Below, one piece after another: positions 10,346 to 18,298 of a stretch of DNA of 64,000 bases (position 1 is the first letter of the stretch; each line of letters starts with the position of its first letter). The notes under the pieces are model-generated. The model saw only the letters and a program-made list of their open reading frames with translations, searched no databases and had not been told where the DNA came from. This stretch comes from Rodentibacter ratti. Its GTDB lineage: Bacteria; Pseudomonadota; Gammaproteobacteria; Enterobacterales; Pasteurellaceae. The position numbers and the translations under genes are program-made. The stretch covers positions 62,001 through 126,000 of the forward strand of contig NZ_MLAJ01000007.1 of NCBI RefSeq assembly GCF_002000485.1, in the 5' to 3' direction.

Positions 10346-10444
10346 AACGGAGAGAGCAAGTGGTCAGATTTATCTAATTTTTGCAAATTTTCAGGGAAAT
10401 TCGACCGCTTGCACGGCGTACTATTGAGTTAATTTTTAAAGAAC
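10338..10444 (-). repeat. 107-bp junction repeat, copy 2, with boxA-like motif (junction 3)
   Basis: Second copy of the element at 9428-9534. Its minus strand has GTTCTTTAAAAATT at plus 10431-10444. The inverted CAAGCGGTC pair is present with one mismatch (CAAGTGGTC). It separates the immunity gene at 10606 from the orphan tip at 10148. Confidence 0.8.
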
Positions 10445-10486
10445 AAAAGGCAATGCGTTTTGAAAACAAAATTCCATCTAAAAGTT

Positions 10487-10578
10487 AGGTTGGGTTGGAG
10501 GCAGATATTACCGTAGGTCGGATTGGAAAGCCGTCAGAGTTTTAAGATTCTGAAAATGTTGGGGTTTCAACCCAACCT
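10487..10578. repeat. Inverted repeat AGGTTGGGTTG...CAACCCAACCT
   Basis: An 11-base perfect inverted repeat (10487-10497 and 10568-10578) encloses about 70 bases containing CCGTAGGTCGGATTGG. It resembles the YRGGTTGGGTT-type palindromic intergenic repeats of many bacteria. It lies between the immunity gene at 10606 and the junction repeat; nothing coding is seen there. Confidence 0.6.
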
Positions 10579-10605
10579 TTTAATACAATCTACCTATTAA
10601 CAATA

Positions 10606-10932
10606 TTATTTACTTTCTCTAATTTTTTTTAATCCTTTTTCTAAAATAGAAATTTTTTCAATAGGTGTACCTCTATCGTGGGCTTTATACCAATTTGGTA
10701 TTGTTTTCATAAATAATTTATCTCCTTCAGGCGTAACATTAGATTCATATATAATTAAATCCAATTTCACATCACCATTTTTATCGTAAGGGAGTAAGTT
10801 AACTAATAAATTATTTTTATATAAAAAATCTACCAAGATCTTAGTCCTTAAATAAACTCTTTCTTGATATTCTTTGCTTTTATTTGCATTCAAAAATACT
10901 TGATAATCATATAGAGGAAGATCAATTTTCAT
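10606..10932 (-). CDS. Putative immunity protein of Rhs tip B
   Basis: 108-residue soluble, lysine-rich protein beginning MKIDLPLYDYQVFLNANKS. I do not recognise its family. It starts 37 bases after the stop of the Rhs-B toxin tip, with AAGGGC upstream of the ATG. This is the position of the immunity gene in each neighbouring module. Base composition is AT-rich, like the other tip and immunity genes and unlike the Rhs core, as expected of an exchangeable cassette. The immunity role is inferred from position. Confidence 0.6.
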   Translation of the reverse strand: MKIDLPLYDYQVFLNANKSKEYQERVYLRTKILVDFLYKNNLLVNLLPYDKNGDVKLDLIIYESNVTPEGDKLFMKTIPNWYKAHDRGTPIEKISILEKGLKKIRESK

Positions 10933-10969
10933 TCATTTTGCCCTTATTATTTTAGAAATACCTTCAATT

Positions 10970-12483
10970 TCATTTTGTTTGAGGATGACGAATAAATCGT
11001 CCACCTAAAGCCTGTATGCGTCTCTCTTTTTCTATTTGAAGAGTTTTATCTGCTGTTCTACTTGTTATTTCTACAGGTTTCCAAGAACCATCTTTCCCTT
11101 TGACTACAAAATCAACCCTACGACCACTATTAGTTCGTGGATCAACAACTTTTTTTCCATTGGCATCTCTTAAAATCTTTTCACCTAATACATTTTCTTT
11201 ACCATAACGCTTCTCTAAAATTCTTCTTGCTCTATCTTCCCTTGCCAATCCATCTACTTTATTTTTAATACATTTTAGGCCAAATGGATCAAGAAAATCT
11301 AAAGGATTTTGGACATAAAAATACGGCGTGCTACCTCCCTCCAATCCGATTGGATCAGAGTTTAGATAACACGCTGTATTCGGGTCATAATATCGAAAAC
11401 GGTTATACGCTAACCCACTTTCTTCATCGAGCCATTGCCCAGCAAACAACATTTGTGGATTGAGTGGATTTGACTGCCTATATTCATTGGCAAAGTATAA
11501 ACCCCAAAGTGTTTGTTTCTCTTTTCGCCAAAGGGTTCTGCCTTTGGGGTTGAGTAGGGCGAGGACTTGTCCATTCGGTTGGCAGATGGCATAGCCAGTT
11601 TCCTGCTTCCATTCGATGAAGTTACCATCAATGGTTTGCTTGAGGGTTTGATAGTTATCCTGTTGGGCAATTAGTTCAAAGCCGTTAAATACGGAGTGCC
11701 GTTCACTGACAAGTTCATCATTTTTGAAAGTTCGAGTGTAGGCAAGCTGGTCGCCGTCCCACAGGTATTCAATGCGTAGATGTTGTTGCGGAGATTCTTT
11801 TGCAATCCGTCTGCCTAGAGCATCGTATTTATAGTGCCACACATCACCTTTTGGCGTAGTGATGCCAATCAGTTCGTTTTGCCGTTCCAGCGGTAGTCGG
11901 TTTCCTGTTTTCTAAAGCCGTCCCGTTTTTCAACCTTGGTGACCAACCGCCCGGCTTTGTCATATTCGTAGTAGTTTTCGTTTAAGCGGTGGAGTTTATG
12001 TCCTTTTTGGTAAATATCCTGATGTTGGATGATTTGCCGCTGATTGTGAAATTCGGGGTGATGTGGGTTTTGAATTAAGCCATAATTTTCATGTCCTACG
12101 TGGCGTTGGGTGAGGTAGCCACATTCATCATAGGCATAGCGTTCTTGTTCACGGTTTTGGTTGTGAACGGCGGTGATTTGGTTGTTTCGGTTGAGGGTAA
12201 AATAAAGCTGTTCGCCTTTATCTTTGGTTTCAAGGGTGTTCAGTGCCTTGTCATAGCGGTAATGTTGATTGACCTCCGCAAAACTTGGGGCATCAATCCC
12301 GGTGGCTCGCAGTTCGTCTTTGTCAAAAAACTGTGTCGGCTCCCAACCTGCCCGTTGTTGAATGAGGCAGTCCATCGCATCAAAATGTTGTTTGAGAATA
12401 AACCCTTGTGGGGAAGTGCGGTCGGTTTCATTGCCGTTTTGGTCGTATTGGAAAAACAGTTGGTTTTTTTGACCGCTTGTTGA
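10970..12483 (-). pseudogene. Rhs fragment B: core plus PD-(D/E)XK-like nuclease tip, frameshifted
   Basis: The upstream part encodes Rhs core from GQKNQLFFQYDQNGN to YRWNGK; the downstream part resumes at VWHYKYDALGRRIAKE. The two are out of phase because this copy has four T at 11877-11880 (AAAA on the coding strand) where the sister copies at 8441-8447 and near 13910 have five. The core ends DFLDPFGLKCI. The tip then has RRVDFVVKG...WKPVEITSR...QIEKERRIQALGG, a D...ExT pattern like restriction-endonuclease-fold toxins. The 5' edge lies at ACAAGCGGTC and there is no start codon. The immunity gene at 10606 follows. Confidence 0.85.
11877..11880 (-). other. Frameshift site in Rhs B (A5 to A4)
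   Basis: The coding strand reads GGCAAAACGAAC, compared with GGCAAAAACGAAC in the two other copies. Deleting one A shifts the frame after YRWNGK and leads to a TGA two codons later. Short homopolymers are common slippage sites, so this could be a mutation or a sequencing error. Confidence 0.8.
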
Positions 12484-12494
12484 AGGAGAAATAT

Positions 12495-12507
12495 ATTTTT
12501 AAAGAGC
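12495..12507 (-). promoter_or_regulatory. boxA-like motif, junction 4
   Basis: The minus strand reads GCTCTTTAAAAAT, identical to the motif at 7061-7073. It lies within the 3' end of the immunity gene at 12499 and immediately before Rhs fragment B. It overlaps coding sequence (the extra INFAL tail of that immunity protein), so it may be partly constrained by coding. Confidence 0.35.
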
Positions 12508-12945
12508 GAAATTTATTTTTTTGTTTTTAGAGTAGAATTCCCAGTATTTTTTATCAAATTCTTGAAATCCCCTTTTTTGAGCCCGTTGATATACGGTTTC
12601 AAAAAAACCTAGAGCATTATCGTATTCATTTAATTCAAAATAAATAGCTCCCATTTGAAAATGTTCATAAAAATTTATTGGATCTTTAGCTCTCTCTGTT
12701 TCGAGAGTTTTTTTAGCCCACATTTTAGCATTTAGAAAGTCGTTCTGATCTATATAACAATTGACGATACTATTCATTAACCAATTTGCTATTCTTTCTG
12801 GCTGATCTAATTTAGGTTCTGGTAGATCATTCCAGGCTTCTAAATAGATTTTTATTGCTTCTTGGTGTTTTCCTTTTTCATCCAGTTTATTTCCTTTCTC
12901 AATTTTTTTATTAAAAGGTTTTAACTCATTTTCTGTTAACAACAT
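12499..12945 (-). CDS. Probable immunity protein (TPR-like), partner of the 12958 toxin tip
   Basis: 148 residues, soluble, with two or three TPR-like helical pairs (KGKHQEAIKIYLEAW; YFELNEYDNALGFFETVY). It is paralogous to the immunity protein at 7079, sharing WNDLPEPK and the KKYWEFYSKNKK end. AGGAGTATTTA precedes the ATG, and the toxin-tip stop codon lies 12 bases upstream. The two immunity proteins have diverged together with their toxin tips, which suggests matched specificities; this is inference. Confidence 0.75.
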   Translation of the reverse strand: MLLTENELKPFNKKIEKGNKLDEKGKHQEAIKIYLEAWNDLPEPKLDQPERIANWLMNSIVNCYIDQNDFLNAKMWAKKTLETERAKDPINFYEHFQMGAIYFELNEYDNALGFFETVYQRAQKRGFQEFDKKYWEFYSKNKKINFAL

Positions 12946-12957
12946 TAAATACTCCTG

Positions 12958-13935
12958 TTATTTTAGTGGAGGAAGATATTCAATTCCAAGTTTTGCTCCT
13001 TGGGAACGATTGATTGAATAATGTTCTAAATAATAGTTTCTGGAATCTTTCATCCATTTCCGTACTTCTGGAGCTTTAGCTCCGTATTGTCGACCTTTTT
13101 TATTCCACCATTTTACTGCATCAGTTCTGTGAGCCATATCAGCCTGCGATATTGGATACCATTGCCCATCACCAGCTTTAAATTCCATATTTTTTCCATA
13201 ACCTTTTATTTTTCCCTGTTTACGCATTCGGTCAATTACGTTTTTACCTGCTTTACTATTTTTTCCTGGTGTTTTACCCATATATTGTAATCTTCTAGAA
13301 CAACCTGCCAACCCAAATGGATCAAGAAAATCTAAAACATTATGAACATAAGAATAAGGTGTTTCCCCTCCCAATAATCCTATCGGGTCTGAACTGAGGT
13401 AATTCCCACTTTCAGGATCGTAATATCTAAACCTGTTATATGCTAGCCCACTTTCTTCATCAAAATACTGCCCTGCAAATAATAGATTAGGCTCTAATGG
13501 TGAATTTCGGTTATAGTTGCTAAAAGTCAGTCCCCATAGGCTTTTATTCTGTGCTCTCCAACTTAATTTACCATTAGGGGCAAGTAGTCCTAATACCTTG
13601 CCGTTTGGTTGAACAATCGCATAATTGGTTTCAAATTTCCACTCTACAACATTGCCATCAATGGTTTGCTTAAGCTGTTGATAGTGGTCTTGTTGAGCGA
13701 TTAACTCAAAGCCATTAAAAATACTGTGCCGTTCACTGACAATTTCATCGTTTTTAAAGGTTTGGGTGTAGGCAAGCTGGTCGCCGTCCCACAGGTATTC
13801 AATGCGTAGATGTTGTTGCGGACATTCTTTTGAAATCCGTCTGCCTAAGGCATCGTATTTATAGTGCCAGACTTCACCTTTTGGCGTAGTGATGCCGACC
13901 AGTTCGTTTTTGCCGTTCCAGCGGTAATCCTGATT
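12958..13935 (-). pseudogene. Rhs fragment C: core end plus GH-E-type nuclease tip, no start
   Basis: Open for 326 codons with no ATG or GTG and only one TTG (13374). It therefore cannot be translated as a normal gene, although it contains no stop. It encodes the last part of the Rhs core from QDYRWNGKNELVGITTPKGE to DFLDPFGLAGC, then a tip with QADMAHRTDAVKWWN and SRNYYLEHYSINRSQGAK. The tip is a diverged paralogue of tip A, with the same HNH/endonuclease VII (GH-E-like) pattern. A TAA directly precedes the homologous region. It is a silent cassette followed by its immunity gene at 12499. Confidence 0.85.
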
Positions 13936-13946
13936 TTATAGAGCGG

Positions 13947-13960
13947 AATTGTTAAAGAGC
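13947..13960 (-). promoter_or_regulatory. boxA motif, junction 5 (exact rrn-type core)
   Basis: The minus strand reads GCTCTTTAACAATT, the same 14 bases as the boxA region of the E. coli rRNA leader. It lies 12 bases upstream of the first codon of Rhs fragment C. Function is inferred from the exact match and from the recurrence at the other junctions. Confidence 0.5.
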
Positions 13961-13973
13961 GAATAATGAATCT

Positions 13974-14067
13974 CTATTTTAATGAATTAAGATAATTCAA
14001 CTTCTGAATAATTTCAATAAAAGAACAGTACTCATCACCTAGCAGATAAAAAATAAACTTTACTCAT
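13974..14067 (-). pseudogene. Possible degraded small gene at the right end of the array
   Basis: ATG 14067 starts MSKVYFLS. A single-base shift then joins it to GDEYCSFIEIIQKLNYLNSLK, which ends in TAG (13974-13976). Its place (upstream of a boxA motif and an Rhs fragment) matches where immunity genes sit in the other modules, so it may be an immunity remnant. No family is recognised. Nothing else is seen in 13961-14171. Confidence 0.25.
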
Positions 14068-14171
14068 AGAACATCACTTCATTTTTTATTTCTAGGATAT
14101 GAACTATTTAATGGCTCCCAGCCTTAATTAATGCTTGTGTGAATTAAATACAAAGGATTAATCGCTTCTCG

Positions 14172-14924
14172 TTAAAGGGATGACTTTTCTTTCCAATAGC
14201 CGATCCATTCTTTTAATAGCTGCATATTTTTCGCCATCGCCCCACCTTGCGGAATAAAATGCATGAGATTCAAGCCGTACTCTTTGGGTGTAATGCCTTC
14301 ACCGACACTGGCGGGTAAGACTTCAAATCCCTGTTGTTGGAAAAGTAATCTGGCACGTTGCATATGCCATTCATTGGTTACCAGAATAATTTTGTTGATC
14401 TGTTCTTTTTCCAATATTTGCTTGGTAAATTGTGCGTTTTCCTTGGTGGTTAAGGCGTGAGGTTCTATCCATTTTGTTGGCACATGAAAGAACTGTTGTA
14501 ATTCTTCCGCCGCCACTTTCGCTTCGATTGCACCCGTCGGGCTTCTCCCTGTGATAAGAAGCGGTAAATCCGTTTCTTTTTGTAAATACGCCGCATAACG
14601 TAAGCGTTCAAGCTGAATCGCAGTAGAAGCGAGAGGGGCATAAAGCTCTTTGCTATCCCGTAATCCTCCGCCCAATAACACAATGGCTTGGGCGTTTTTG
14701 TAGTCATTGAGGGTTAAATGATCTTCCGTCACTAAACTATCTTTTAAGGTTTGAGCGGTAAAAGGAATACTCAATATATAGAGTAGGGTAATCCCAAGTG
14801 CGGTGGAAATTCGGCTCAGTTTTTTGAAATTGAACCTTGCCAAAATTAATGCCAATAGCCATAAAATTAAAATATTAAATGGCGGGAGTATCATGGCGGT
14901 GATAAGTTTTTTGAGTTCCATCAT
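14172..14924 (-). CDS. ElyC/SanA/YdcF-like DUF218 membrane protein
   Basis: 250 residues with two N-terminal membrane segments (residues about 8-28 and 38-55). The DUF218 domain has QAIVLLGGGLRDSKE, LLITGRSP and ILVTNEWHMQRARLLF. Family members such as E. coli ElyC affect envelope and peptidoglycan metabolism under stress; the exact reaction is unknown. The ATG overlaps the stop of the preceding pyruvyltransferase gene (ATGA), so it is translationally coupled to the flippase-pyruvyltransferase unit. It is the last gene before the Rhs array. Confidence 0.85.
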   Translation of the reverse strand: MMELKKLITAMILPPFNILILWLLALILARFNFKKLSRISTALGITLLYILSIPFTAQTLKDSLVTEDHLTLNDYKNAQAIVLLGGGLRDSKELYAPLASTAIQLERLRYAAYLQKETDLPLLITGRSPTGAIEAKVAAEELQQFFHVPTKWIEPHALTTKENAQFTKQILEKEQINKIILVTNEWHMQRARLLFQQQGFEVLPASVGEGITPKEYGLNLMHFIPQGGAMAKNMQLLKEWIGYWKEKSSL

Positions 14925-15880
14925 TTTTTATCAATTTCCACAAAATCAATATTTTTCGTCCATAAATTGGCATAACCGGAATTTTTACCGTAAGCGTTGT
15001 CGCATACTCGGTTTGGAATTTCCAGTAAGCAGGAGAAAATATGGCCGTGTAAACGGGTGGTGGTGATCCGATCATTTTGTAAAAATACCGCTGCGACACG
15101 TTTCACAATACGTTTGGTGTAAGCAAACCAAAATTGGTGGAAAAGATTTTTCAGCCAAGCCCAATTTTGTTGATGAGCAAATTTACTCATACGCCAACTG
15201 AGCGCTAAAACAATACTGTCTAAGCGAGTCAGAATATCCTCCCAATCTCTCACATTTGAATTTGCCGGTAGGGTGGCAAGGATATTTTTTTCCACTTCAC
15301 TGGCTTCAATATCTTTGCGTAAAAAATAAAGTTGTTTGCCTGTGTTGCCTTGTTTGGTGGGTAAGGTGCCGTAAAGCTGGTGTGCCATATCCGGTGATAA
15401 TCTTACCTTTGAGGAAAATTGTTGGAAACTTTCCGCCGTGCGTTCATCACGGGCAAGTAAGTGGCAATCCGAATGTTGATTGAAAAGTGCGGCTGATTTT
15501 TCGAGATTTTTTTGATCTTTAAAATACAGCGTTTGTGGCAAGACAATGATGCGATTATTTGGGAAATACTGAACCATTGCCTCACGAATTTTTTGGTGTT
15601 GCGGATAGAGATCCCCAAAGTTACCCCCACCGTGTAACAAAATGGTGGTATTTGGGGTAATCTTTTGTTTTACCTCATTAATATCCAGATCAAACTCACA
15701 ACGTTTTAATGTCACATTAATATGATGATCTTTAAAAAATTGTTCCGTTCCGTGATAGATCAATAAATCACCCACATTCAAATGTAATGGGTAGTCAAAG
15801 TAAAACACATCGTTTTTATCTTTGATTAAACCCGCAATGGGATCGAGTTGTTGCTTTAGAGAAACTAATGTTGAATTCAT
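14921..15880 (-). CDS. Polysaccharide pyruvyl transferase family protein
   Basis: 319 residues. The N-terminal part has NVGDLLIYHGTEQFF and LLHGGGNFGDLYP (residues about 83-95), then VLPQTLYF and ARDERTAESF. The C-terminal part has TTRLHGHIFSCLLEIP. This is the arrangement of the polysaccharide pyruvyl transferase family (EpsO/ExoV-like), which adds pyruvate ketals to sugars of extracellular polysaccharide. Some family members act differently, so the substrate is open. The start overlaps the flippase stop (ATGA), with AAGGT upstream. The protein is probably cytoplasmic. Confidence 0.85.
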   Translation of the reverse strand: MNSTLVSLKQQLDPIAGLIKDKNDVFYFDYPLHLNVGDLLIYHGTEQFFKDHHINVTLKRCEFDLDINEVKQKITPNTTILLHGGGNFGDLYPQHQKIREAMVQYFPNNRIIVLPQTLYFKDQKNLEKSAALFNQHSDCHLLARDERTAESFQQFSSKVRLSPDMAHQLYGTLPTKQGNTGKQLYFLRKDIEASEVEKNILATLPANSNVRDWEDILTRLDSIVLALSWRMSKFAHQQNWAWLKNLFHQFWFAYTKRIVKRVAAVFLQNDRITTTRLHGHIFSCLLEIPNRVCDNAYGKNSGYANLWTKNIDFVEIDKK

Positions 15881-17400
15881 TTTTTTACCTTTTTCAAAAT
15901 ATAGCCAAATAAGAAGGCTTTTTCTGTGCGATTTAAGCCGAATAATAAAATCACGGCAATCAGCCCAAATTCTAATAATATGGACTGAGTGATAAATTCC
16001 GAGAACGTATAAATACGCTGTGTATCCGACAAGTAAATAAGCCCGATTAGGAGAACAAATACAATGCCGATATTAGATAAGTATGTGACAAACGCTTTGC
16101 GGTTAAATTTAATTTTTTTATTAATAAAATAAAAGCGGTAAATTTGCATGAAAAGTGCGGTGGAAAACCTGCCGATAAAAGCATAGATCGGACTATAACC
16201 GAGTGTAAATAAATAATAAGCGAGTGGCACGGTACAAAGATCAATCATTGCAATCATAATATTGTATTGCTTAATTTTGTTTGTACCGATAGCCAGTGCC
16301 GTCATCCAAAATGATCCTGCCATGGCACTAATCAGCGAACATAGTAGGGTAATTTGTACTAATTGCTGTACATATAGGGGTAAATGATCGCCTAGCCAAA
16401 AGGTCAGCAAGGTGTGGGGAAAATAGAGTACCGGCGCAGATAAAATCGCAATAAGGTAAAAGGAATACTTTGATGTGCCGAGAATCAGTATCTTATTGCG
16501 TTCCTCATCTTTTGCCGCATAAGATTGCACAAGTTGCGGGTTAAAGGCGACCTGAAAGTTATTCACAAAGCTATAAATTGCGGTATCCACTTGGGTGGCG
16601 ATCCCTACTGCGGCATTCACGGTGACGCCAAAAAACAGGTTGATGACCATATTTAACCCTTGTGTTGAGGCGACATAAGCGGTTTGCCCGAGTAACATCC
16701 ACCCGGAAAAACTCGCCATTTCTTTTGTTTTATTTAAATCTTTGTAGAAACGAAAGCGGGTTTCACTGTAAAAGGTACGGCGGGTAAAATTAAAATAAAG
16801 CAAAAAAACAAGCAAGCTGACAGCCAGTAATAATAGGCTATAACTGATGAGTTTATCGTATTGCTCAATCTGCATTAAAATGAAGATAGCCGAGAGTTTT
16901 AATGCGCTTTCACTTAAACCAAGCCAAGCATAAAATGCCATTCGCTCATGGGCGACAATCATGGCATTAAAAGGCACTTTAATAATTTCAATTAAGGCAA
17001 TAAGCAGGGCAATCTGATACACAATATTGGCAGCGTACATTCTTTCTGTCGGAATATTGAGTTTATGGTTTAAAAACCAAAGCCCTATGGTTTCCGCCAA
17101 CACGGCTACCACAAACATAATAAAGAGATGATTTAACAGGCTGATATTAAAAATAATATTGACTCGGCTTGAATCATTAGAGGCTTTTTCCACATTAATA
17201 AAACGTTGTGTGGTCGCCGTCATCGTACCGTTAAAAAATGAAAACAAAATCACCACGCCCATGACAATGTTATAAATCCCGAAATCTTCCACCCCTAACA
17301 CACGTAATACAACACGGGAAATGTAAAGCATTGCCCCCATGTTAAAGAGCATGCGGATATAAAGAAACAGGGTATTTTTAGCAATGGTTTTGTTCGACAT
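15877..17400 (-). CDS. Polysaccharide flippase (Wzx/MOP family)
   Basis: 507 residues with about 12-14 hydrophobic segments. It starts with the charged N-terminus and ISRVVLRVLGVEDFGIYNIV that are typical of Wzx-type O-unit/oligosaccharide flippases of the MOP superfamily. The likely role is moving an undecaprenyl-linked LOS or O-antigen unit across the inner membrane. It resembles LsgA of the H. influenzae lsg cluster in type. It is divergently transcribed from the GT25 gene at 17528. No strong ribosome binding site is seen before the ATG. Confidence 0.88.
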   Translation of the reverse strand: MSNKTIAKNTLFLYIRMLFNMGAMLYISRVVLRVLGVEDFGIYNIVMGVVILFSFFNGTMTATTQRFINVEKASNDSSRVNIIFNISLLNHLFIMFVVAVLAETIGLWFLNHKLNIPTERMYAANIVYQIALLIALIEIIKVPFNAMIVAHERMAFYAWLGLSESALKLSAIFILMQIEQYDKLISYSLLLLAVSLLVFLLYFNFTRRTFYSETRFRFYKDLNKTKEMASFSGWMLLGQTAYVASTQGLNMVINLFFGVTVNAAVGIATQVDTAIYSFVNNFQVAFNPQLVQSYAAKDEERNKILILGTSKYSFYLIAILSAPVLYFPHTLLTFWLGDHLPLYVQQLVQITLLCSLISAMAGSFWMTALAIGTNKIKQYNIMIAMIDLCTVPLAYYLFTLGYSPIYAFIGRFSTALFMQIYRFYFINKKIKFNRKAFVTYLSNIGIVFVLLIGLIYLSDTQRIYTFSEFITQSILLEFGLIAVILLFGLNRTEKAFLFGYILKKVKK

Positions 17401-17527
17401 GGTGACTGATTTTTGCCTTAAAATTGGTGGGGAATTATAGATTTCTTTAGTATAATCAGCAATCTTTTATGCAACTATTTGCCATTTGATTAATCAAATA
17501 GACGATACTGTTTTAGTTGAGAGAATA

Positions 17528-18298
17528 ATGAATAAATATTTGATTTCCCTAGATAAAGATGAACAACGTCGTGCGCTTTTCTTTGCGCAACCCGATACGG
17601 CGGATTTTTGTGTATTTTCTGCAATCAATACCATGCAACTGGAATGGGAAGAACTGGCACAACAGTTTGATTTGGCACAATTTGAGCAGCGTTACGGGCG
17701 TAAAGTGACCAAAGGCGAAATCGGTTGTACGCTTAGTCATCTTGCGGTGTATCGTTTGATGGTAGAAGATGAGACGGTGGCAGAGGATGATTATGCCTTG
17801 GTATGCGAAGACGATGCCTTGTTTGCAGCAAATTTCCAACAGAATTTGACCGCACTTTTAAAGCAAAATAATGCCATGCCGATTGTGCTTATCGGGCAAT
17901 CCAAAATTGCTCGCTTTAATGATGCAGAGCTGGAAATTAATTATCCGACGACCTTTTCATTTTTGTGTCATAAAGCCGGGGCGGTGGCTTATGCCTATCC
18001 TTATAAAAGCTATTTTGCCGGCACTGTGGGCTATTTGATCAAAAAATCAGCCGCACGGGTTTTTCTCAAACGGCTTGAACAAGGAAAACCGTTTTGGCTT
18101 GCCGACGACTTTTTGTTATTTGAAACACAACTGACTTTGCCAAATCAAGTGGTTCGTCCGTTAATGGTGATTGAAAATCCCCAATTAGTGAGTAATCTTG
18201 AGGCGATTCGAGGTTCACAAGCCAATAATCTTGCGAAAAAATTGATGAAATATCCGTTGAAAAAAATAATGGCGATTCAGAAAAATTTAGGAAAATAA
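17528..18298 (+). CDS. Glycosyltransferase family 25 (LOS biosynthesis)
   Basis: 256 residues from ATG 17528 ([15 protein letters not shown]), chosen because GAGAGA precedes it and the GT25 domain starts exactly there; the open frame begins at 17486. GT25 signatures are [27 protein letters not shown] (residues about 62-76), [11 protein letters not shown] (acidic metal/nucleotide site) and LADDFLLF near residue 200. The family transfers galactose or similar sugars to LOS. It starts a plus-strand run of polysaccharide genes; the next gene begins directly after its stop. Confidence 0.9.
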   Translation: MNKYLISLDKDEQRRALFFAQPDTADFCVFSAINTMQLEWEELAQQFDLAQFEQRYGRKVTKGEIGCTLSHLAVYRLMVEDETVAEDDYALVCEDDALFAANFQQNLTALLKQNNAMPIVLIGQSKIARFNDAELEINYPTTFSFLCHKAGAVAYAYPYKSYFAGTVGYLIKKSAARVFLKRLEQGKPFWLADDFLLFETQLTLPNQVVRPLMVIENPQLVSNLEAIRGSQANNLAKKLMKYPLKKIMAIQKNLGK

